43,624 nt of DNA, taken from positions 145,336 through 188,959 of the forward strand of contig JAGWQN010000093.1 of the NCBI GenBank assembly GCA_028869995.1, given 5' to 3'. This DNA comes from Rhodospirillales bacterium. GTDB taxonomy: Bacteria; Pseudomonadota; Alphaproteobacteria; Acetobacterales; Acetobacteraceae. A program made the position numbers and the translations under genes. This document shows, in pieces, positions 18,883 through 29,199 of this stretch. The first letter of the stretch is position 1. Each line of letters begins with the position of its first letter. The notes below the pieces were generated by a model that was not told where the DNA came from, searched no databases, and saw only the letters and a list, made by a program, of their open reading frames with translations.

Positions 18883-21800
18883 TCACCTCCGGCCGCGCCC
18901 GAGACGCGCCTTCATCCGCTCGCGCAGCGTCTGCACGGTCACGTAGAGCATCGGGATGACGAAAATGCCGATGCCGGTGGCGCCGATCATCCCCGCAAAG
19001 ACCGGGGTGCCCAGGGCGCGGCGCGAGAGCATGGCCGCCCCCGTCGCCGTCACCAGCGGCACCAGCCCCAGCACGAAGGCGATCGACGTCATCAGCACCG
19101 CGCGGAACCGCATGCGCGCGCCCATCACGGCGGCCTCGCGGATGGGCATGCCCTCCTCGCGCCGTTCCTTGGCGAACTCCACGATCAGGATGCCGTTCTT
19201 GGCCGCCAGCGCGATCAGCACCACCAGCCCGATCTGCCCATAAAGATCCAGCGAGATACCGGAGGCCCAGACACCGATGAAAGCGCCGAGCACCCCGATC
19301 GCCACCGACAGCATGACGGGTACGGGAATCGACCAGCTTTCATAGAGCGCCACCAGAAACAGGTACGCGAACAGCACCGAGAGGCCGAGGATCGGTCCGC
19401 TCTGCCCCTGCGACTGCGCCTCCTGGTAGGACGTGCCGGTCCACTCGAAGTCATACCCGGGCGGCAGGGTCTTGCGCGAGATCGTGGCCATCGTCGCCAG
19501 CGCCACGCCGCTCGAGACGCCGGGTGCGGGCGAGCCGTTGATCGAGATCGAACGGTAGTTGTTGTAGCGCGTGATCACCTGCGGCCCGAGCACGGTATGC
19601 ACCGTGGCAAGCGCACGCAGCGGCACCATCCCGCCCGTCTTGTTGCGCACATAGATCCGCCACAGAGCCGACTGGTCCATCCGGTCGGCCTGGTCGCCCT
19701 CGATGTTGACCTGCCAGGTCCGCCCGTAAAGATTGAAGTCATTGACGTAGATGCCACCGAGCGTCGCCTGGAGCGCCGTGAAGATGTCGGCGACATTGAC
19801 GCCCAGTGCCTCGGCCTTGACCCGATCGATGTCGAGACGCAGCGAGGGCGTCGTGGCACTGAACGTGGAGAACACGCGCGTGAGCCGCTTGTCGGCATTG
19901 GCGGCGCCGAGCAGGCCGTACATCGCGCTCGCCATCGCCGCGGGACTCTGCCCCTCGAGGTTCTGCAGCTGATACTGGAAGCCACCCGACGTCGACAGAC
20001 CGATGATCGGCGGCAGGTTGAAGGGAAAGATCTCGGCCGACGGTATCTGCGACACTGCGCCGAAGGTCCGGCGGATCACCGCCTGGGCGCGATCCGCGAC
20101 CGCGGTGCGCTGCGCGAACGGCTTAAGTCCCGCCACCATGAAGGCGGCATTGCTTTCCGCGCCACCGTCCAGCAGCGAGAACCCGACCACCGCCAGCGTC
20201 TTGTCGACCTGCGGCATCGACCGCAGGATACCCTCGACACGCTGCACCACCGCGGTCGTCCGCGCCACCGACGCGCCCTGCGGCAGCTGCACGTTGACGA
20301 AGAAGGCGCCCTGATCCTCCTCCGGCAGGAAGCCCGTTGGCGTCATGCGCGCCAGCGACCAGATGCCGAAACCGGCTGCCGCAACCGCAACGACGCCCAG
20401 CACCGCCACGCGCACGAGCCGCCGCACCACCGCCGCGTAGCCGTTGCGGACCTTGTCGATGCCGGCCGCGACCGCCCGCATCGCTCCATGCGACCTGCCG
20501 GCCGGACGCAGGAAGACCGCACACAGCGCGGGCGACAGCGTCAAGGCGTTGATGGCCGAAATCAGCATGGCAATGGTGATGGTGACCGCGAACTGCCGGA
20601 ACAGCTCGCCAGACACACCGGGAATGAACGCGATCGGCACGAACACCGAGAGCAGAACCAGGCTGATCGCGATGACCGGTCCGGTGATCTGGCGCATCGC
20701 CTTCTTCGTTGCCTCCGCCGGCGTGAGCTCTGGCTCTTCCTCCATCACCCGCTCGACATTCTCGACCACGACGATCGCGTCATCGACGACGACACCGATC
20801 GCCAGGACAAGCGCCAGCAGCGAGACCGTATTGGCTGAGAAACCGATCAACAGCAGCACGGCGAACGTGCCGATCAGGCTGACCGGCACGGCGACGCTCG
20901 GGATGATGGTCGCGCGCAGCTTGCCCAGAAACAGGAACACCACCACGACAACCAGCACGAAGGCCTCGAGCAGCGTCGTGATCACCTCGTGGATCGTGTC
21001 GGAAACGAAGCGCGAACTGTCGTAAAAGGTGATGCGCTTGAGCCCCGCGGGAAACCGCTCTTGCAGCCGCTGCAGCGTCTTCTCCACGGCAGCTGACGTG
21101 GCCACCGCGTTCGCGCCGGGTGCCAGAAAAATGCCGATCGAAACAGCCGGCTGGCCATCGTAGCGCGACAGCGTGTCCTCGCTCTGCGCACCCAGCTCGA
21201 CCCTTGCCACGTCCTTCAGGCGCAAAATGGAACCGTCCGGCTTGGCGCGCAGGACGATGTCGCCGAACTGAGCGGGCGTCGTCAGACGCCCCTGGGTCTG
21301 CAGGTTGATCTGGAATTGCACGCCTTCGCTGATCGGCCGTGCACCGATCCGCCCGACGGCGGCCTGCTGGTTCTGCGCCTGGATCGCCGCGATCACGTCC
21401 TGCGGCGTGAGACCAAGCTCAACGAGCCGCGACGTACGGAACCAGATGCGCATCGAATAGTTCTGCGCCCCGAATACAAAAGCCTGACCGACACCCGGCG
21501 TTCGCGATAGCGCATCGAGGACGTTGATCGTGACATAGTTGCTGATGAACAACGGCGAGAGCTTGCCGCCAGGCGAGTAGAACTGGACGAATTTCAGGAT
21601 CGCGGAACTGCGCTTCTGAACCGTCACGCCCTCGCGCTGGACCTCCTGCGGCAGCTTGGACAGGGCAGCCTGAACACGGTTGTTGACGTTGACCGTGTCG
21701 ATGTCGGGATTGGTCCCGAGCGCAAAGCTGACGGTCAGGTTGTAGCTGCCGTCATTGCCGCTGGTGGACTTCATGTACAGCATCTTGTCGACGCCGTTGA

Positions 21801-22008
21801 TCTGTGCCTCGAGCGGCTGGGCGACCGCGCTTTCGACCACCGCGGCGGAAGCGCCCGGGTAGTTCGTCGTCACCTGCACTTCGGGTGGCACGATGTCGGG
21901 AAACTGCGCCACCGGGATCCGCGTGAGCGCGATGCCGCCCGCGAGCGTGATGAGGATCGCGATGACGACCGCAAGCCGCGGTCGGTCGATGAAGATGCCG
22001 GAAATCAC
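18883..22008 (-). CDS. RND efflux transporter permease (HAE1/AcrB family)
   Basis: A 1041-residue inner-membrane proton-drug antiporter of the hydrophobe/amphiphile efflux family. Typical features: N-terminal [20 protein letters not shown], first porter domain [20 protein letters not shown] and [20 protein letters not shown], then the paired Asp of TM4 in [17 protein letters not shown], and the C-terminal [20 protein letters not shown] with [18 protein letters not shown]. Length is normal for the family. It starts 13 bp after the adaptor gene and forms an operon with it. No outer-membrane channel (TolC-like) and no dedicated regulator are adjacent, so it probably borrows a channel encoded elsewhere. 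Substrates cannot be predicted. Confidence 0.95.
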   Translation of the reverse strand: MISGIFIDRPRLAVVIAILITLAGGIALTRIPVAQFPDIVPPEVQVTTNYPGASAAVVESAVAQPLEAQINGVDKMLYMKSTSGNDGSYNLTVSFALGTNPDIDTVNVNNRVQAALSKLPQEVQREGVTVQKRSSAILKFVQFYSPGGKLSPLFISNYVTINVLDALSRTPGVGQAFVFGAQNYSMRIWFRTSRLVELGLTPQDVIAAIQAQNQQAAVGRIGARPISEGVQFQINLQTQGRLTTPAQFGDIVLRAKPDGSILRLKDVARVELGAQSEDTLSRYDGQPAVSIGIFLAPGANAVATSAAVEKTLQRLQERFPAGLKRITFYDSSRFVSDTIHEVITTLLEAFVLVVVVVFLFLGKLRATIIPSVAVPVSLIGTFAVLLLIGFSANTVSLLALVLAIGVVVDDAIVVVENVERVMEEEPELTPAEATKKAMRQITGPVIAISLVLLSVFVPIAFIPGVSGELFRQFAVTITIAMLISAINALTLSPALCAVFLRPAGRSHGAMRAVAAGIDKVRNGYAAVVRRLVRVAVLGVVAVAAAGFGIWSLARMTPTGFLPEEDQGAFFVNVQLPQGASVARTTAVVQRVEGILRSMPQVDKTLAVVGFSLLDGGAESNAAFMVAGLKPFAQRTAVADRAQAVIRRTFGAVSQIPSAEIFPFNLPPIIGLSTSGGFQYQLQNLEGQSPAAMASAMYGLLGAANADKRLTRVFSTFSATTPSLRLDIDRVKAEALGVNVADIFTALQATLGGIYVNDFNLYGRTWQVNIEGDQADRMDQSALWRIYVRNKTGGMVPLRALATVHTVLGPQVITRYNNYRSISINGSPAPGVSSGVALATMATISRKTLPPGYDFEWTGTSYQEAQSQGQSGPILGLSVLFAYLFLVALYESWSIPVPVMLSVAIGVLGAFIGVWASGISLDLYGQIGLVVLIALAAKNGILIVEFAKERREEGMPIREAAVMGARMRFRAVLMTSIAFVLGLVPLVTATGAAMLSRRALGTPVFAGMIGATGIGIFVIPMLYVTVQTLRERMKARLGRGRR

Positions 22009-22021
22009 GAACTGGCTCGCG

Positions 22022-23182
22022 TCAGTTGTGGGGTGCCGACGCCGGGGCGAACGGATGCGGGTTGACGACGATATCCGGCCGGACCCTCTGCAGCCCGTCC
22101 ACGACCACCTCCTCCCCCGCTTTCAGCCCGGCTTTGATCGCAGCGACCGTTGCGCTCGACTGGCCCAGCGTCACCCGCCGGACCGAGACATGTTTCGTCG
22201 AATCAACGACATAGACGTACGTGCCCTGCTGGTCGGAAAGCACCGCCTGACGGGGCACCCCGAGCACCGTCACCGGCTGCGCGCCTTCGAGCAGGACCGT
22301 CACGAACTCGCCGTCCTCGAGCTCGCGGTTGCCGATATCCCCCGGTCGGGCGCCCGGTAAGAGCGGATTGGGGATGCTGGCACGCATGGTCAGCGTATCC
22401 GTCGTCGGCGCGACCGTCGGGTCGATATAGTTGACTGTTCCCACCTGGTCGTAGAGCCTGCCGTCTGGCAGGCGCAGCCGCACCCGCACCGCTGCGAAGC
22501 CACCCTTGCCCCGATATTTGTCGCGTAACGCCAGCACCTCGCTGGTCGCCGCTGGAAACAGGACATACATCGGATCCTGACTGACGATCGTCGCCAACGC
22601 ACCGGAGGCGGGGCTGACCACGTTACCGACCGAAAAATTGCTGCGCCCGATCTTACCGGCGATCGGTGCGCGGATTTCAGTGTAGGCGAGGTTGATCTGC
22701 GAGGCTTCCAGATTGGCCTGCGCGAAGGCGAGTTGAGCTGCCTGGCTCTGCTGCGCGGCGAGCGCGTCGTCGACGGTCGAACGCTGTCCCGCCGGCGTCC
22801 CCAGGAGCGCCTGGGCACGCCGCAGCGTCAGCGTGGCATTCGCGAGAAGGGCACGGTTCTGCGCGACGGCCGCCCGCTTTGCCGCGACGTCCGCCTCGAA
22901 CGGCCCGCGCTCGAGCGTGAACAGCAGCTGCCCCTTGCGGACCTCCGCTCCCTCGGTGAAGAGGCGCGCTGTCAGGAACCCCGTCACCCGCGCGGCCAGT
23001 GCCACCGTGTCGACCGCCTGCACGCGGCCAACAAACTGGGTGGTCTCCGTCACCTGCTCCGGCCTGGCCGCGACAACCCCAACCGCCGGCGGACCGCCGG
23101 GCGCGAACTGCGCGTAAGCTGCAGGGCCAGTCCCCAGCAGAAGGACGCCGCAAAGCACCGGCGCAAAGTGTTTCAGCCGCAT
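22022..23182 (-). CDS. RND efflux periplasmic adaptor (membrane fusion protein, AcrA/MexE type)
   Basis: A 386-residue adaptor linking the RND permease to an outer-membrane channel. A signal peptide is visible at residues 1-24 ([20 protein letters not shown] then AAYAQ). It is followed by the lipoyl/barrel-sandwich region ([39 protein letters not shown]), an alpha-hairpin rich in Ala/Gln, and the second lipoyl half ([28 protein letters not shown]). The beta-barrel and membrane-proximal parts end with [14 protein letters not shown]. No lipobox Cys is seen. ATG at 23182 has AGAGGG 6 nt upstream; the longer frame from 23263 is rejected because it would precede the signal peptide. It is first in the unit and divergent from the HMG-CoA lyase gene. 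Confidence 0.93.
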   Translation of the reverse strand: MRLKHFAPVLCGVLLLGTGPAAYAQFAPGGPPAVGVVAARPEQVTETTQFVGRVQAVDTVALAARVTGFLTARLFTEGAEVRKGQLLFTLERGPFEADVAAKRAAVAQNRALLANATLTLRRAQALLGTPAGQRSTVDDALAAQQSQAAQLAFAQANLEASQINLAYTEIRAPIAGKIGRSNFSVGNVVSPASGALATIVSQDPMYVLFPAATSEVLALRDKYRGKGGFAAVRVRLRLPDGRLYDQVGTVNYIDPTVAPTTDTLTMRASIPNPLLPGARPGDIGNRELEDGEFVTVLLEGAQPVTVLGVPRQAVLSDQQGTYVYVVDSTKHVSVRRVTLGQSSATVAAIKAGLKAGEEVVVDGLQRVRPDIVVNPHPFAPASAPHN

Positions 23183-23282
23183 CGAAGCCCTCTTGGTGGG
23201 GAGAATGTCGAGGCAGATATGACATGCATCGCCGCACTTGCGAGTTTTTTTTGCCGCGCCCAAGTTCGGCCCCCTATCCGAT

Positions 23283-23287
23283 GGAGA
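23283..23287 (+). promoter_or_regulatory. Ribosome binding site choosing the HMG-CoA lyase start
   Basis: GGAGA sits 5 nt before the ATG at 23293. It overlaps an earlier in-frame ATG at 23281 that has no Shine-Dalgarno of its own, so the later start is preferred. Confidence 0.55.
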
Positions 23288-23292
23288 AGCCT

Positions 23293-24213
23293 ATGGCGGA
23301 ACATGTGACGGTCTGCGAAGTCGGCCCGCGCGATGGGTTGCAGATGGCCAAGACCATGATGCCCACCGCCGCCAAGATCGGCTGGATCAAGGCCATGGCC
23401 GCGGCCGGCGTGCGCGAGATCGAGGTCGGCAGCTTCGTACCCCCCAAGCTCATCCCGCAAATGGCCGACACCGCGGACGTTGTGCGCGCCACGATCGCGC
23501 TGCCGGGAGTCACGATCGTCGCCCTCGCCCCGAACCTGCGCGGCGCCATGGGCGCCTACGAGACGGGCGCGCACCGCGTCAGCGTCCCCGTCTCGGTCAG
23601 CGAGGGACATAGCCGCGCCAACCTCAACCGCTCGCCGATGGAACAGGTGGCCGAGGTCGGACGCATCATCGAGTGGGTCCGCGCCCAGCCGCGCCGGATG
23701 GAAGTGGAAGCCGCCTGCTCGACGGCTTTCGGCTGTTCGATCGACGGTGTGGTGCCCGAATCCGCGGTGCTGAGAGTGGCCGAGGCACTGGCGTCGCACG
23801 CGCCGGATTCGCTGGCGCTGGCCGATACCGTCGGCTACGCCAATCCGGCTCAGGTGAAGTCCCTGGTCCGCGCGACGCGGGCTGCAATCGGCAAGGTGTT
23901 CACCGGCCTGCACCTGCACGATACGATGGGCCTCGGCCTCGCCAACGCGCTCGCCGGCCTCGAGGAAGGTATCCGCGACTTCGACTCGGCTCTGGCGGGC
24001 CTTGGCGGCTGCCCCTTCGCACCCGGCGCCTCCGGCAACATCGTCACCGAGGATCTGGTGTTCATGCTCGAAAGCATGGGCTTCGCAACGGGCATCGATC
24101 TCGCCAAGCTGCTCGCCGCCCGCCAGCCGCTACATACGGGCCTGCCCATGGAACCCATGCACAGTCAGGTCGCCAAGGCGGGAATTCCCAAGACCTTCCG
24201 CCCCGCCGCCTGA
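23293..24213 (+). CDS. mvaB: Hydroxymethylglutaryl-CoA lyase (HMGL-like)
   Basis: A 306-residue (310 if started at 23281) TIM-barrel lyase that cleaves 3-hydroxy-3-methylglutaryl-CoA to acetyl-CoA and acetoacetate, usually the last step of leucine catabolism. The N-terminal metal/active-site motif is VCEVGPRDGLQ, followed by EIEVGSFVPPKLIPQMADT. The metal-binding HLHDTMGLGLANAL and the catalytic-loop GLGGCPFAPGASGNIVTEDL (reactive Cys) are intact. It is followed 5 bp later by a class III CoA-transferase. That pairing is seen in several proteobacteria and leaves room for a related substrate, such as another branched 3-hydroxy-acyl-CoA. Other leucine-pathway genes are not in the window. Confidence 0.9.
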   Translation: MAEHVTVCEVGPRDGLQMAKTMMPTAAKIGWIKAMAAAGVREIEVGSFVPPKLIPQMADTADVVRATIALPGVTIVALAPNLRGAMGAYETGAHRVSVPVSVSEGHSRANLNRSPMEQVAEVGRIIEWVRAQPRRMEVEAACSTAFGCSIDGVVPESAVLRVAEALASHAPDSLALADTVGYANPAQVKSLVRATRAAIGKVFTGLHLHDTMGLGLANALAGLEEGIRDFDSALAGLGGCPFAPGASGNIVTEDLVFMLESMGFATGIDLAKLLAARQPLHTGLPMEPMHSQVAKAGIPKTFRPAA

Positions 24214-24218
24214 ACGCC

Positions 24219-25391
24219 ATGGAACTGCCGCTCGCGGGCATCCGCGTTGTCGAGTTCGTCCACATGATCATGGGGCCGACGACGGGGCTCGTGCTCGGCG
24301 ACCTCGGCGCGGACGTGATCAAGGTCGAACCCCACCCGTCGGGCGACAACACGCGCCGGCTGACCGGGGCCGGCGCCGGATTCTTCACGTTGATGAACCG
24401 CAACAAGCGCAGCATTGCCGTCGATCTGAAGCATCCCGAAGGGCTGGCGCTGGTCAAGCGTCTGGTCGCCACCGCCGACGCCGTGGTGGAGAATTTCCGA
24501 CCGGGCGCCATGGACAAGCTCGGCCTCGGCGCCAGCACGCTGATGGCCGAAAACCCTCGCCTCATCTACTGCTCGAACAAGGGCTTCCTCCCCGGCCCCT
24601 ACGACCATCGCGTGGCGCTCGACGAGGTGGTGCAGATGATGGGCGGCCTGGCCTACATGACCGGCTATCGCGACAAGCCGCTGCGTGCGGGCAGTTCGGT
24701 CAATGACATCATGGGCGGGATGTTCGGCGCCATCGGCATCCTCGCGGCGATCGAGGAGCGCCATCGAACCGGCCGCGGAAGACACATCCAATCGGGCCTC
24801 TTCGAGAACAACGTGCTGCTCGTCGCTCAGCACATGGCGCAATACGCGATTACCGGGCAGGAGGCGCCGCCGATGACCGACCGCCGCCCAGCCTGGCCGA
24901 TCTACGATATCTTCGAGACCCGCGACGGTCGCCTCTTCGTCGGTGTCGTGACGGATACGCAATGGTCTATCTTCTGCGAGGCTTTCGGCCTGCCCGACCT
25001 CGCCACCGATCCCACTCTCTCGAACTCGGCCGAGCGTGTCGCCGCGCGTGAACGCACCCTGCCGCGCGTCGCCGCGGCATTGCGGGCCTACACGACCAAG
25101 GATCTCGCCCAGCGGTGCGAGGAACTCGGCCTCCCGTTCGCGCCGATCACCCGTCCTGTCGAGCTGTTCGACGACCCGCACCTGAACGCCGCCGGCGGGC
25201 TGGTGCCCGTCACACTGCCGGACGGCCGCCAGTCCAAGCTCCCCGCACTTCCCATCGCCATCGACGGCGAACGTCCCGGCCTGACGCGCGACATCCCAGC
25301 GATCGGCCAGCAGACCGAGGAGATCGCACGCGAACTCGGCTACACGGATGAATCGATCACGACGTTGAGAGCCCAGAACGTGATTGCCTGA
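24219..25391 (+). CDS. CaiB/BaiF family III CoA-transferase
   Basis: A 390-residue class III CoA-transferase, which moves CoA between carboxylic acids through an aspartyl-CoA intermediate. Visible family blocks: PLAGIRVVEFVHMIMGPTTG, LGDLGADVIKVEPHP, FFTLMNRNKRSIAVDLKHPE, VVENFRPGAMDKLGLG and the AIGILAAIEERHRTGRGRHI segment before the dimer-interlocked C-terminal part. In most family members the catalytic Asp lies near the segment YDHRVALDEVVQMMGGLAYM. The gene lies 5 bp after the HMG-CoA lyase, so the two very likely work in one pathway, with the transferase making the lyase substrate or recycling CoA. The acid pair cannot be assigned from sequence. Confidence 0.9.
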   Translation: MELPLAGIRVVEFVHMIMGPTTGLVLGDLGADVIKVEPHPSGDNTRRLTGAGAGFFTLMNRNKRSIAVDLKHPEGLALVKRLVATADAVVENFRPGAMDKLGLGASTLMAENPRLIYCSNKGFLPGPYDHRVALDEVVQMMGGLAYMTGYRDKPLRAGSSVNDIMGGMFGAIGILAAIEERHRTGRGRHIQSGLFENNVLLVAQHMAQYAITGQEAPPMTDRRPAWPIYDIFETRDGRLFVGVVTDTQWSIFCEAFGLPDLATDPTLSNSAERVAARERTLPRVAAALRAYTTKDLAQRCEELGLPFAPITRPVELFDDPHLNAAGGLVPVTLPDGRQSKLPALPIAIDGERPGLTRDIPAIGQQTEEIARELGYTDESITTLRAQNVIA

Positions 25392-25395
25392 AACG

Positions 25396-25410
25396 CCGGG
25401 CTTCGCCCGG
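25396..25410. terminator. Short intergenic hairpin after the CoA-transferase
   Basis: A 6-bp perfect stem (CCGGGC with GCCCGG) around a 3-nt TTC loop, 5 bp after the stop codon. There is no T-tract, so it may be a weak attenuator or a repeat-like element rather than a true terminator. Confidence 0.35.
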
Positions 25411-25449
25411 ACCCGCGAAGAACCCCTGCCTCGCGCCCAGGAGGGCGGC

Positions 25450-25992
25450 ATGCGTGATCTTCCGATCGGCAAGGCCTTCACCCTGATCGAGCGCGGCCCG
25501 GTCGTCCTCGTCGCCACACATGATGGTGCGCACGACAACATCATGACGATTTCCTGGACCATGGTGCTGGATTTCGCCGGCACCTTCGCGCTGTGTACGG
25601 GCCCGTGGAACCACTCCTATGCGGCGCTGACCGCAACACGTGAATGCGTGCTCGCCATCCCCACCATCGACCTGCTCGACAAGGTCGTTGGCATCGGCAC
25701 GTGTTCGGGCGCCGATACCGACAAGTTCGACACGTTCCGGCTCACCCGGGCAAAGGCCCGCCACGTGAGGCCACCCCTGGTACGGGAGTGCCTGGCCAAC
25801 CTCGAATGCCGCGTGCGCGACGTCGTCAGGGCCCACAACATCGTCGTCCTCGAGACGCTCTCCGCGCACATCGATCCCGCGCGCCGCGAGCGCAGGCTCA
25901 TCCACGCGATCGGCGACGGCACGTTCGTCGTCGACGGCCGCCGGTTCGATCGCCGGGACATGATGCGCTCGAAGCTCCCGCCGGGCGTCTAG
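25450..25992 (+). CDS. Flavin reductase-like, FMN-binding split-barrel protein
   Basis: A 180-residue protein of the flavin reductase/DIM6-NTAB superfamily, which binds FMN in a split barrel and either reduces free flavin or acts as an FMN-dependent oxidoreductase. Recognisable blocks are PVVLVATHDGAHDNIMTISW, AGTFALCTGPWNHSYAALTA and ECVLAIPTIDLLDKVVGIGT. The substrate side (SGADTDKFDTF...) is also typical. An almost ideal AGGAGGG (25439-25445) precedes the ATG by 4 nt, giving a firm start. It lies 58 bp after the CoA-transferase and may join that operon. It converges with the dihydroorotase gene with a 9-bp gap and a weak 7-bp inverted repeat. Partner and substrate are not known. Confidence 0.85.
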   Translation: MRDLPIGKAFTLIERGPVVLVATHDGAHDNIMTISWTMVLDFAGTFALCTGPWNHSYAALTATRECVLAIPTIDLLDKVVGIGTCSGADTDKFDTFRLTRAKARHVRPPLVRECLANLECRVRDVVRAHNIVVLETLSAHIDPARRERRLIHAIGDGTFVVDGRRFDRRDMMRSKLPPGV

Positions 25993-26001
25993 GCGGAAGG
26001 T

Positions 26002-27327
26002 TCAGGCGAACGAAACGACCTTCCCCAGCGGCTCGCCGATGACCTCGCCGTCGCGCATCACGACGTTGCCGCGGACCACCGTCGCGACCGGCCATCCCCT
26101 GACACGCATGCCCGCGAAGGGCGTCCAGCCGCAGGGCGAAACGATCGCGCTTTCTTCGATGACCCGCTCGGCCTTCATGTCGACGAGCGTGAAGTCGCCA
26201 TCATATCCGGCGGCGAGGCGACCTTTGCCGATGGCCCCATAGACCCGTGCCGGGCCTGCGCTCATAAGATCGACCAGGCGCTCGAGCGACAGGCGTCCCG
26301 CACTCACGTGGTCGAGCATCACCGGAACGATGGTCTGCACGCCGGTCAGACCCGCTGCCGTGTCGGGCCAGGGCTTCGCCTTCGCCTCGCGACTGTGCGG
26401 TGCGTGATCGGACCCGATGCAGTCCACCGTTCCATCGGCGACCGCCGCCCACGCCGCCTCCCAGTGCCGACGGTCGCGGATCGGCGGGTTCATCACGGCG
26501 TAGGCACCGAGCCGTTCATAGGCATCGGGCGCCACCTGCGTGAGGTGGTTCACCAGGACCTCCACCGTCGCGACCTCGCGATAGTCGCGCAGATAGGTGA
26601 GTTCCTCGGCCGTCGAGACATGCAGGATATGCGCCGGCCGGCCGGTGCGCATCGCCAGCGCCATCAGGCGCCGGGTTCCCAGGAAGGCGCATTCGACATC
26701 CCGCCACTCGGCATGCTTCGCATACGGCTCCCCTTGATGGAACAGAGCCCGACGCTCGCGAAGCCGGTATTCGTCCTCGCTGTGATAGGCGATGCGCCGG
26801 CGTCCGCTGCGCATCACCCGTTCGAGGCTCTCATCGTCCTCGATCAGCAGATCCCCCGTCGAGGAGCCGGCGAACACCTTGATCGCACAAACACCCGGTT
26901 CCGCCTCCAGGGCGCCGAGCATGGGAATGTTGGTCTTCGTCGCGCCGACATAAAGCCCGATATCGCACCAGGCCTTGCGCCCGGCATAGTCGCGCTTCGT
27001 CGCGAGGGCGGCAGCATCCGTCGCCGGCGGGTTGGTGTTGGGCATGTCAAAGACGCAGGCGACGCCGCCCAGCACGGCAGCCTTCGTCCCCAGCGGAATG
27101 GTCTCGGCCGCCGCGGCTTGCGCGTCACCGGTCCCGGGATCGCGCAGGTGGACATGCGGATCGATCAGACCGGGCAGCACCATCAGCCCGGTGGCATCGA
27201 TCACCTGCCGGGCCTCGCCGCCGCCAAAACCCGCGATCCGGCCGTGCCGCACCGCGACATCCGTCACAACCCGTCCCCAGGGGGTTAGGCAGGTTCCGTT
27301 TTTGATAACGAGATCGAAAGGTGTCAT
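26002..27327 (-). CDS. pyrC: Dihydroorotase (class I, amidohydrolase superfamily)
   Basis: A 441-residue cyclic amidohydrolase that closes carbamoyl-aspartate to dihydroorotate, the third step of pyrimidine synthesis. The metal-binding HxH is present (DPHVHLRDPG, His58 and His60), with VFDMPNTNPPAT, the carboxylated-Lys region AIKVFAGSSTGDLL, His in YHSEDE and HILHVST, and the catalytic Asp in CIGSDHAPHSREAK. The residue set is complete, so it is expected to be active, unlike PyrC' pseudo-enzymes. Hydantoinase or allantoinase are possible alternatives in this superfamily, but DPHVHLRDPG fits dihydroorotase. The ATG at 27327 overlaps the asnB stop as ATGA, so translation is coupled. A longer frame reaches 27450 inside asnB and is rejected. 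Confidence 0.87.
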   Translation of the reverse strand: MTPFDLVIKNGTCLTPWGRVVTDVAVRHGRIAGFGGGEARQVIDATGLMVLPGLIDPHVHLRDPGTGDAQAAAAETIPLGTKAAVLGGVACVFDMPNTNPPATDAAALATKRDYAGRKAWCDIGLYVGATKTNIPMLGALEAEPGVCAIKVFAGSSTGDLLIEDDESLERVMRSGRRRIAYHSEDEYRLRERRALFHQGEPYAKHAEWRDVECAFLGTRRLMALAMRTGRPAHILHVSTAEELTYLRDYREVATVEVLVNHLTQVAPDAYERLGAYAVMNPPIRDRRHWEAAWAAVADGTVDCIGSDHAPHSREAKAKPWPDTAAGLTGVQTIVPVMLDHVSAGRLSLERLVDLMSAGPARVYGAIGKGRLAAGYDGDFTLVDMKAERVIEESAIVSPCGWTPFAGMRVRGWPVATVVRGNVVMRDGEVIGEPLGKVVSFA

Positions 27328-29090
27328 CGCGTTGCCAGTGCCTCGAACACATCGCCCTCCGGCTTCAAACCAAGCACATGCGTGCGGTGCCACAGCGCAT
27401 AGAACAGCAGGATCCAGGCGAGAAAGCCGGTATGGCGGCGGCCGCTGCAATGGCGGAACAACGCCTCGACGCGCGCCGGCTCGGCAATCTCGCGGATGCC
27501 CTCCTGCGCCGCTACCAGCTTGCCCAGCCTCTCACCCACGCCCGCGATCCAGGTTCCCATGGGAACGGTGAACCCCTGCTTGGGGCCCAACGGGTCCGCC
27601 GCCGGGCAATTCTTCGCGAGCCATTGGCGCAGCAGCCACTTTCCCCAGCCGCCACGGACCTTCTGTGCATCGGGCAGGCGCCAGACGGCCTCGGCCACGC
27701 CCTGGTCGAGCAGGGGCGTGCGTCCCTCCACCGCATGCGCCATCAGACACCGGTCGAGCTTGAGCAGCAGGTCGTGCGGCAGCCAGTCCTCGATATCGGT
27801 CGCCTGGGCCGCCATCAGCCGCGTGCGCCCGGCAATGCCCGAACGCGCCTCGGCCGCTGCCTGGCCATCGCGCCAGTTGCGCGGATGCTGGCGCAGCACC
27901 TTCACGCGATCGAAATTGCCGCGCGCGCGCATCACCCGACCGCCCAGCCACCACGGCCGCATCGCGCTGCGGTAGCGCCCGTAGCCCGCGAAGATCTCGT
28001 CGCCTCCCTCACCCGAGAGGACCACCTTCACCTCCTGGCGGGCGCGCTGCGCCAGGAACCAGGTGGGAATGATCGCATAATCGGCCGCCGGATCATCCAT
28101 GCACGCGACGATCTGCGGCAGGTGCTGCCAAACCATCGCCTCCGTCACATCCAGCGTTTCGTGCCGCGCGCCGAGATAGGTCGCGACCCGCTTCGCCGCC
28201 TCGCGCTCGTCCGCCGCCCCGGGCGCGGCGAAGCCCGCCGTGAAGGCCAGCACCGGCCGGTCGTTCAGCCGCGCCATCAGCGTCAGGACGGTGGCGGAAT
28301 CGATGCCGCCGGAAAGAAACATGCCATAGGGCACGTCGCTGCGCTGGTGCAGATCGACGCTCTCCTCGAGAGCGCGGTCGAGGCGGGCCAGCGCCTCGGT
28401 CTCGGAGATCGTCTCGGGCCCGCCCTCCGGCAGGGCGGCCACGCGACGGCGATCGACGATCTTGCCGTCCCCGACCTGGACCGTCTCGCCCGGCAGCAGG
28501 CGCGAGATGCCGGGAAAGATCGTCTCCGAACCGGTCGTGTACTGCATCTGCAGCAACTCGTCGCGCGCTGCCGGCCGCAGGCCGCGCGCCACCAGCCCCG
28601 CCGTGATCAGCGCCTGCGCCTCGGAGGCAAAGGCGAGGCCCTGCTCGGTCTGCGCATAGTACAGGGGCTTGATGCCCCAACGGTCACGCGAGATGGCCGC
28701 CCGTCGCGCAGCGCGGTCATGAATGGCGATCGCATACATCCCGCGCAGCGCCTTCGCGTAGTCCGCTCCGTCCCTCAGGTAGAGGTGCAGCGGCGGCTCG
28801 CAATCGCTCATCGAGGCGAACTCGATGCCCGGCATCGCCGCACGCAGCTCGCGGTAATTATAGATCTCGCCATTCGCCACCAGCGCCGCGGTGCCGGCGA
28901 AGAACGGCTGGTCGCCGGTCACCAGGTCGATGATGGCCAGCCGGTTCTGCGCAAGGCCGATGCGCCCGGAAATGGTTTGCCCGCCGGCATCGGGCCCGCG
29001 GTGCGCCATGGCCGCGATCATGGCGGCCAGCGTGGCGGCGTCGGGCTGCGGCGCGTCAGGGCCGGCGATCAGCCCTGCGATGCCGCACAT
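27324..29090 (-). CDS. asnB: Asparagine synthase (glutamine-hydrolysing)
   Basis: A 588-residue enzyme converting aspartate, glutamine and ATP to asparagine. The start is fixed by the N-terminal catalytic Cys2 (MCGIAGLIAG). The class II glutaminase domain continues with HRGPDAGG, NRLAIIDL and NGEIYNYREL. The synthetase domain has the ATP pyrophosphatase P-loop SGGIDS (residues 260-265) and LSGEGGDEIFAGYGRYR. The C-terminal tail KQGFTVPMGTWI is also normal. The size fits AsnB; relatives of this form also act in cell-envelope or exopolysaccharide sugar amidation, so asparagine production is likely but not certain. It is divergent from ygfZ with 109 bp between the start codons, and coupled to the dihydroorotase gene downstream. 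Confidence 0.9.
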   Translation of the reverse strand: MCGIAGLIAGPDAPQPDAATLAAMIAAMAHRGPDAGGQTISGRIGLAQNRLAIIDLVTGDQPFFAGTAALVANGEIYNYRELRAAMPGIEFASMSDCEPPLHLYLRDGADYAKALRGMYAIAIHDRAARRAAISRDRWGIKPLYYAQTEQGLAFASEAQALITAGLVARGLRPAARDELLQMQYTTGSETIFPGISRLLPGETVQVGDGKIVDRRRVAALPEGGPETISETEALARLDRALEESVDLHQRSDVPYGMFLSGGIDSATVLTLMARLNDRPVLAFTAGFAAPGAADEREAAKRVATYLGARHETLDVTEAMVWQHLPQIVACMDDPAADYAIIPTWFLAQRARQEVKVVLSGEGGDEIFAGYGRYRSAMRPWWLGGRVMRARGNFDRVKVLRQHPRNWRDGQAAAEARSGIAGRTRLMAAQATDIEDWLPHDLLLKLDRCLMAHAVEGRTPLLDQGVAEAVWRLPDAQKVRGGWGKWLLRQWLAKNCPAADPLGPKQGFTVPMGTWIAGVGERLGKLVAAQEGIREIAEPARVEALFRHCSGRRHTGFLAWILLFYALWHRTHVLGLKPEGDVFEALATR

Positions 29091-29199
29091 GCGAACGTCG
29101 TGTTCCTCATGCGCGGCCCTTATCACCGGCAACGCCTCTTGTCTCCCGCCGCTTTGCAAACGCTTGTCGTCTTGCCTGACCGACGCCACTTCTGCTGCC

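Noticed and set aside
18355-20838. 827-residue plus-strand open frame across the RND gene
   Set aside because: Antisense to a clear RND permease and the molybdenum hydroxylase; Arg/Gln/His-rich with no recognisable motif.
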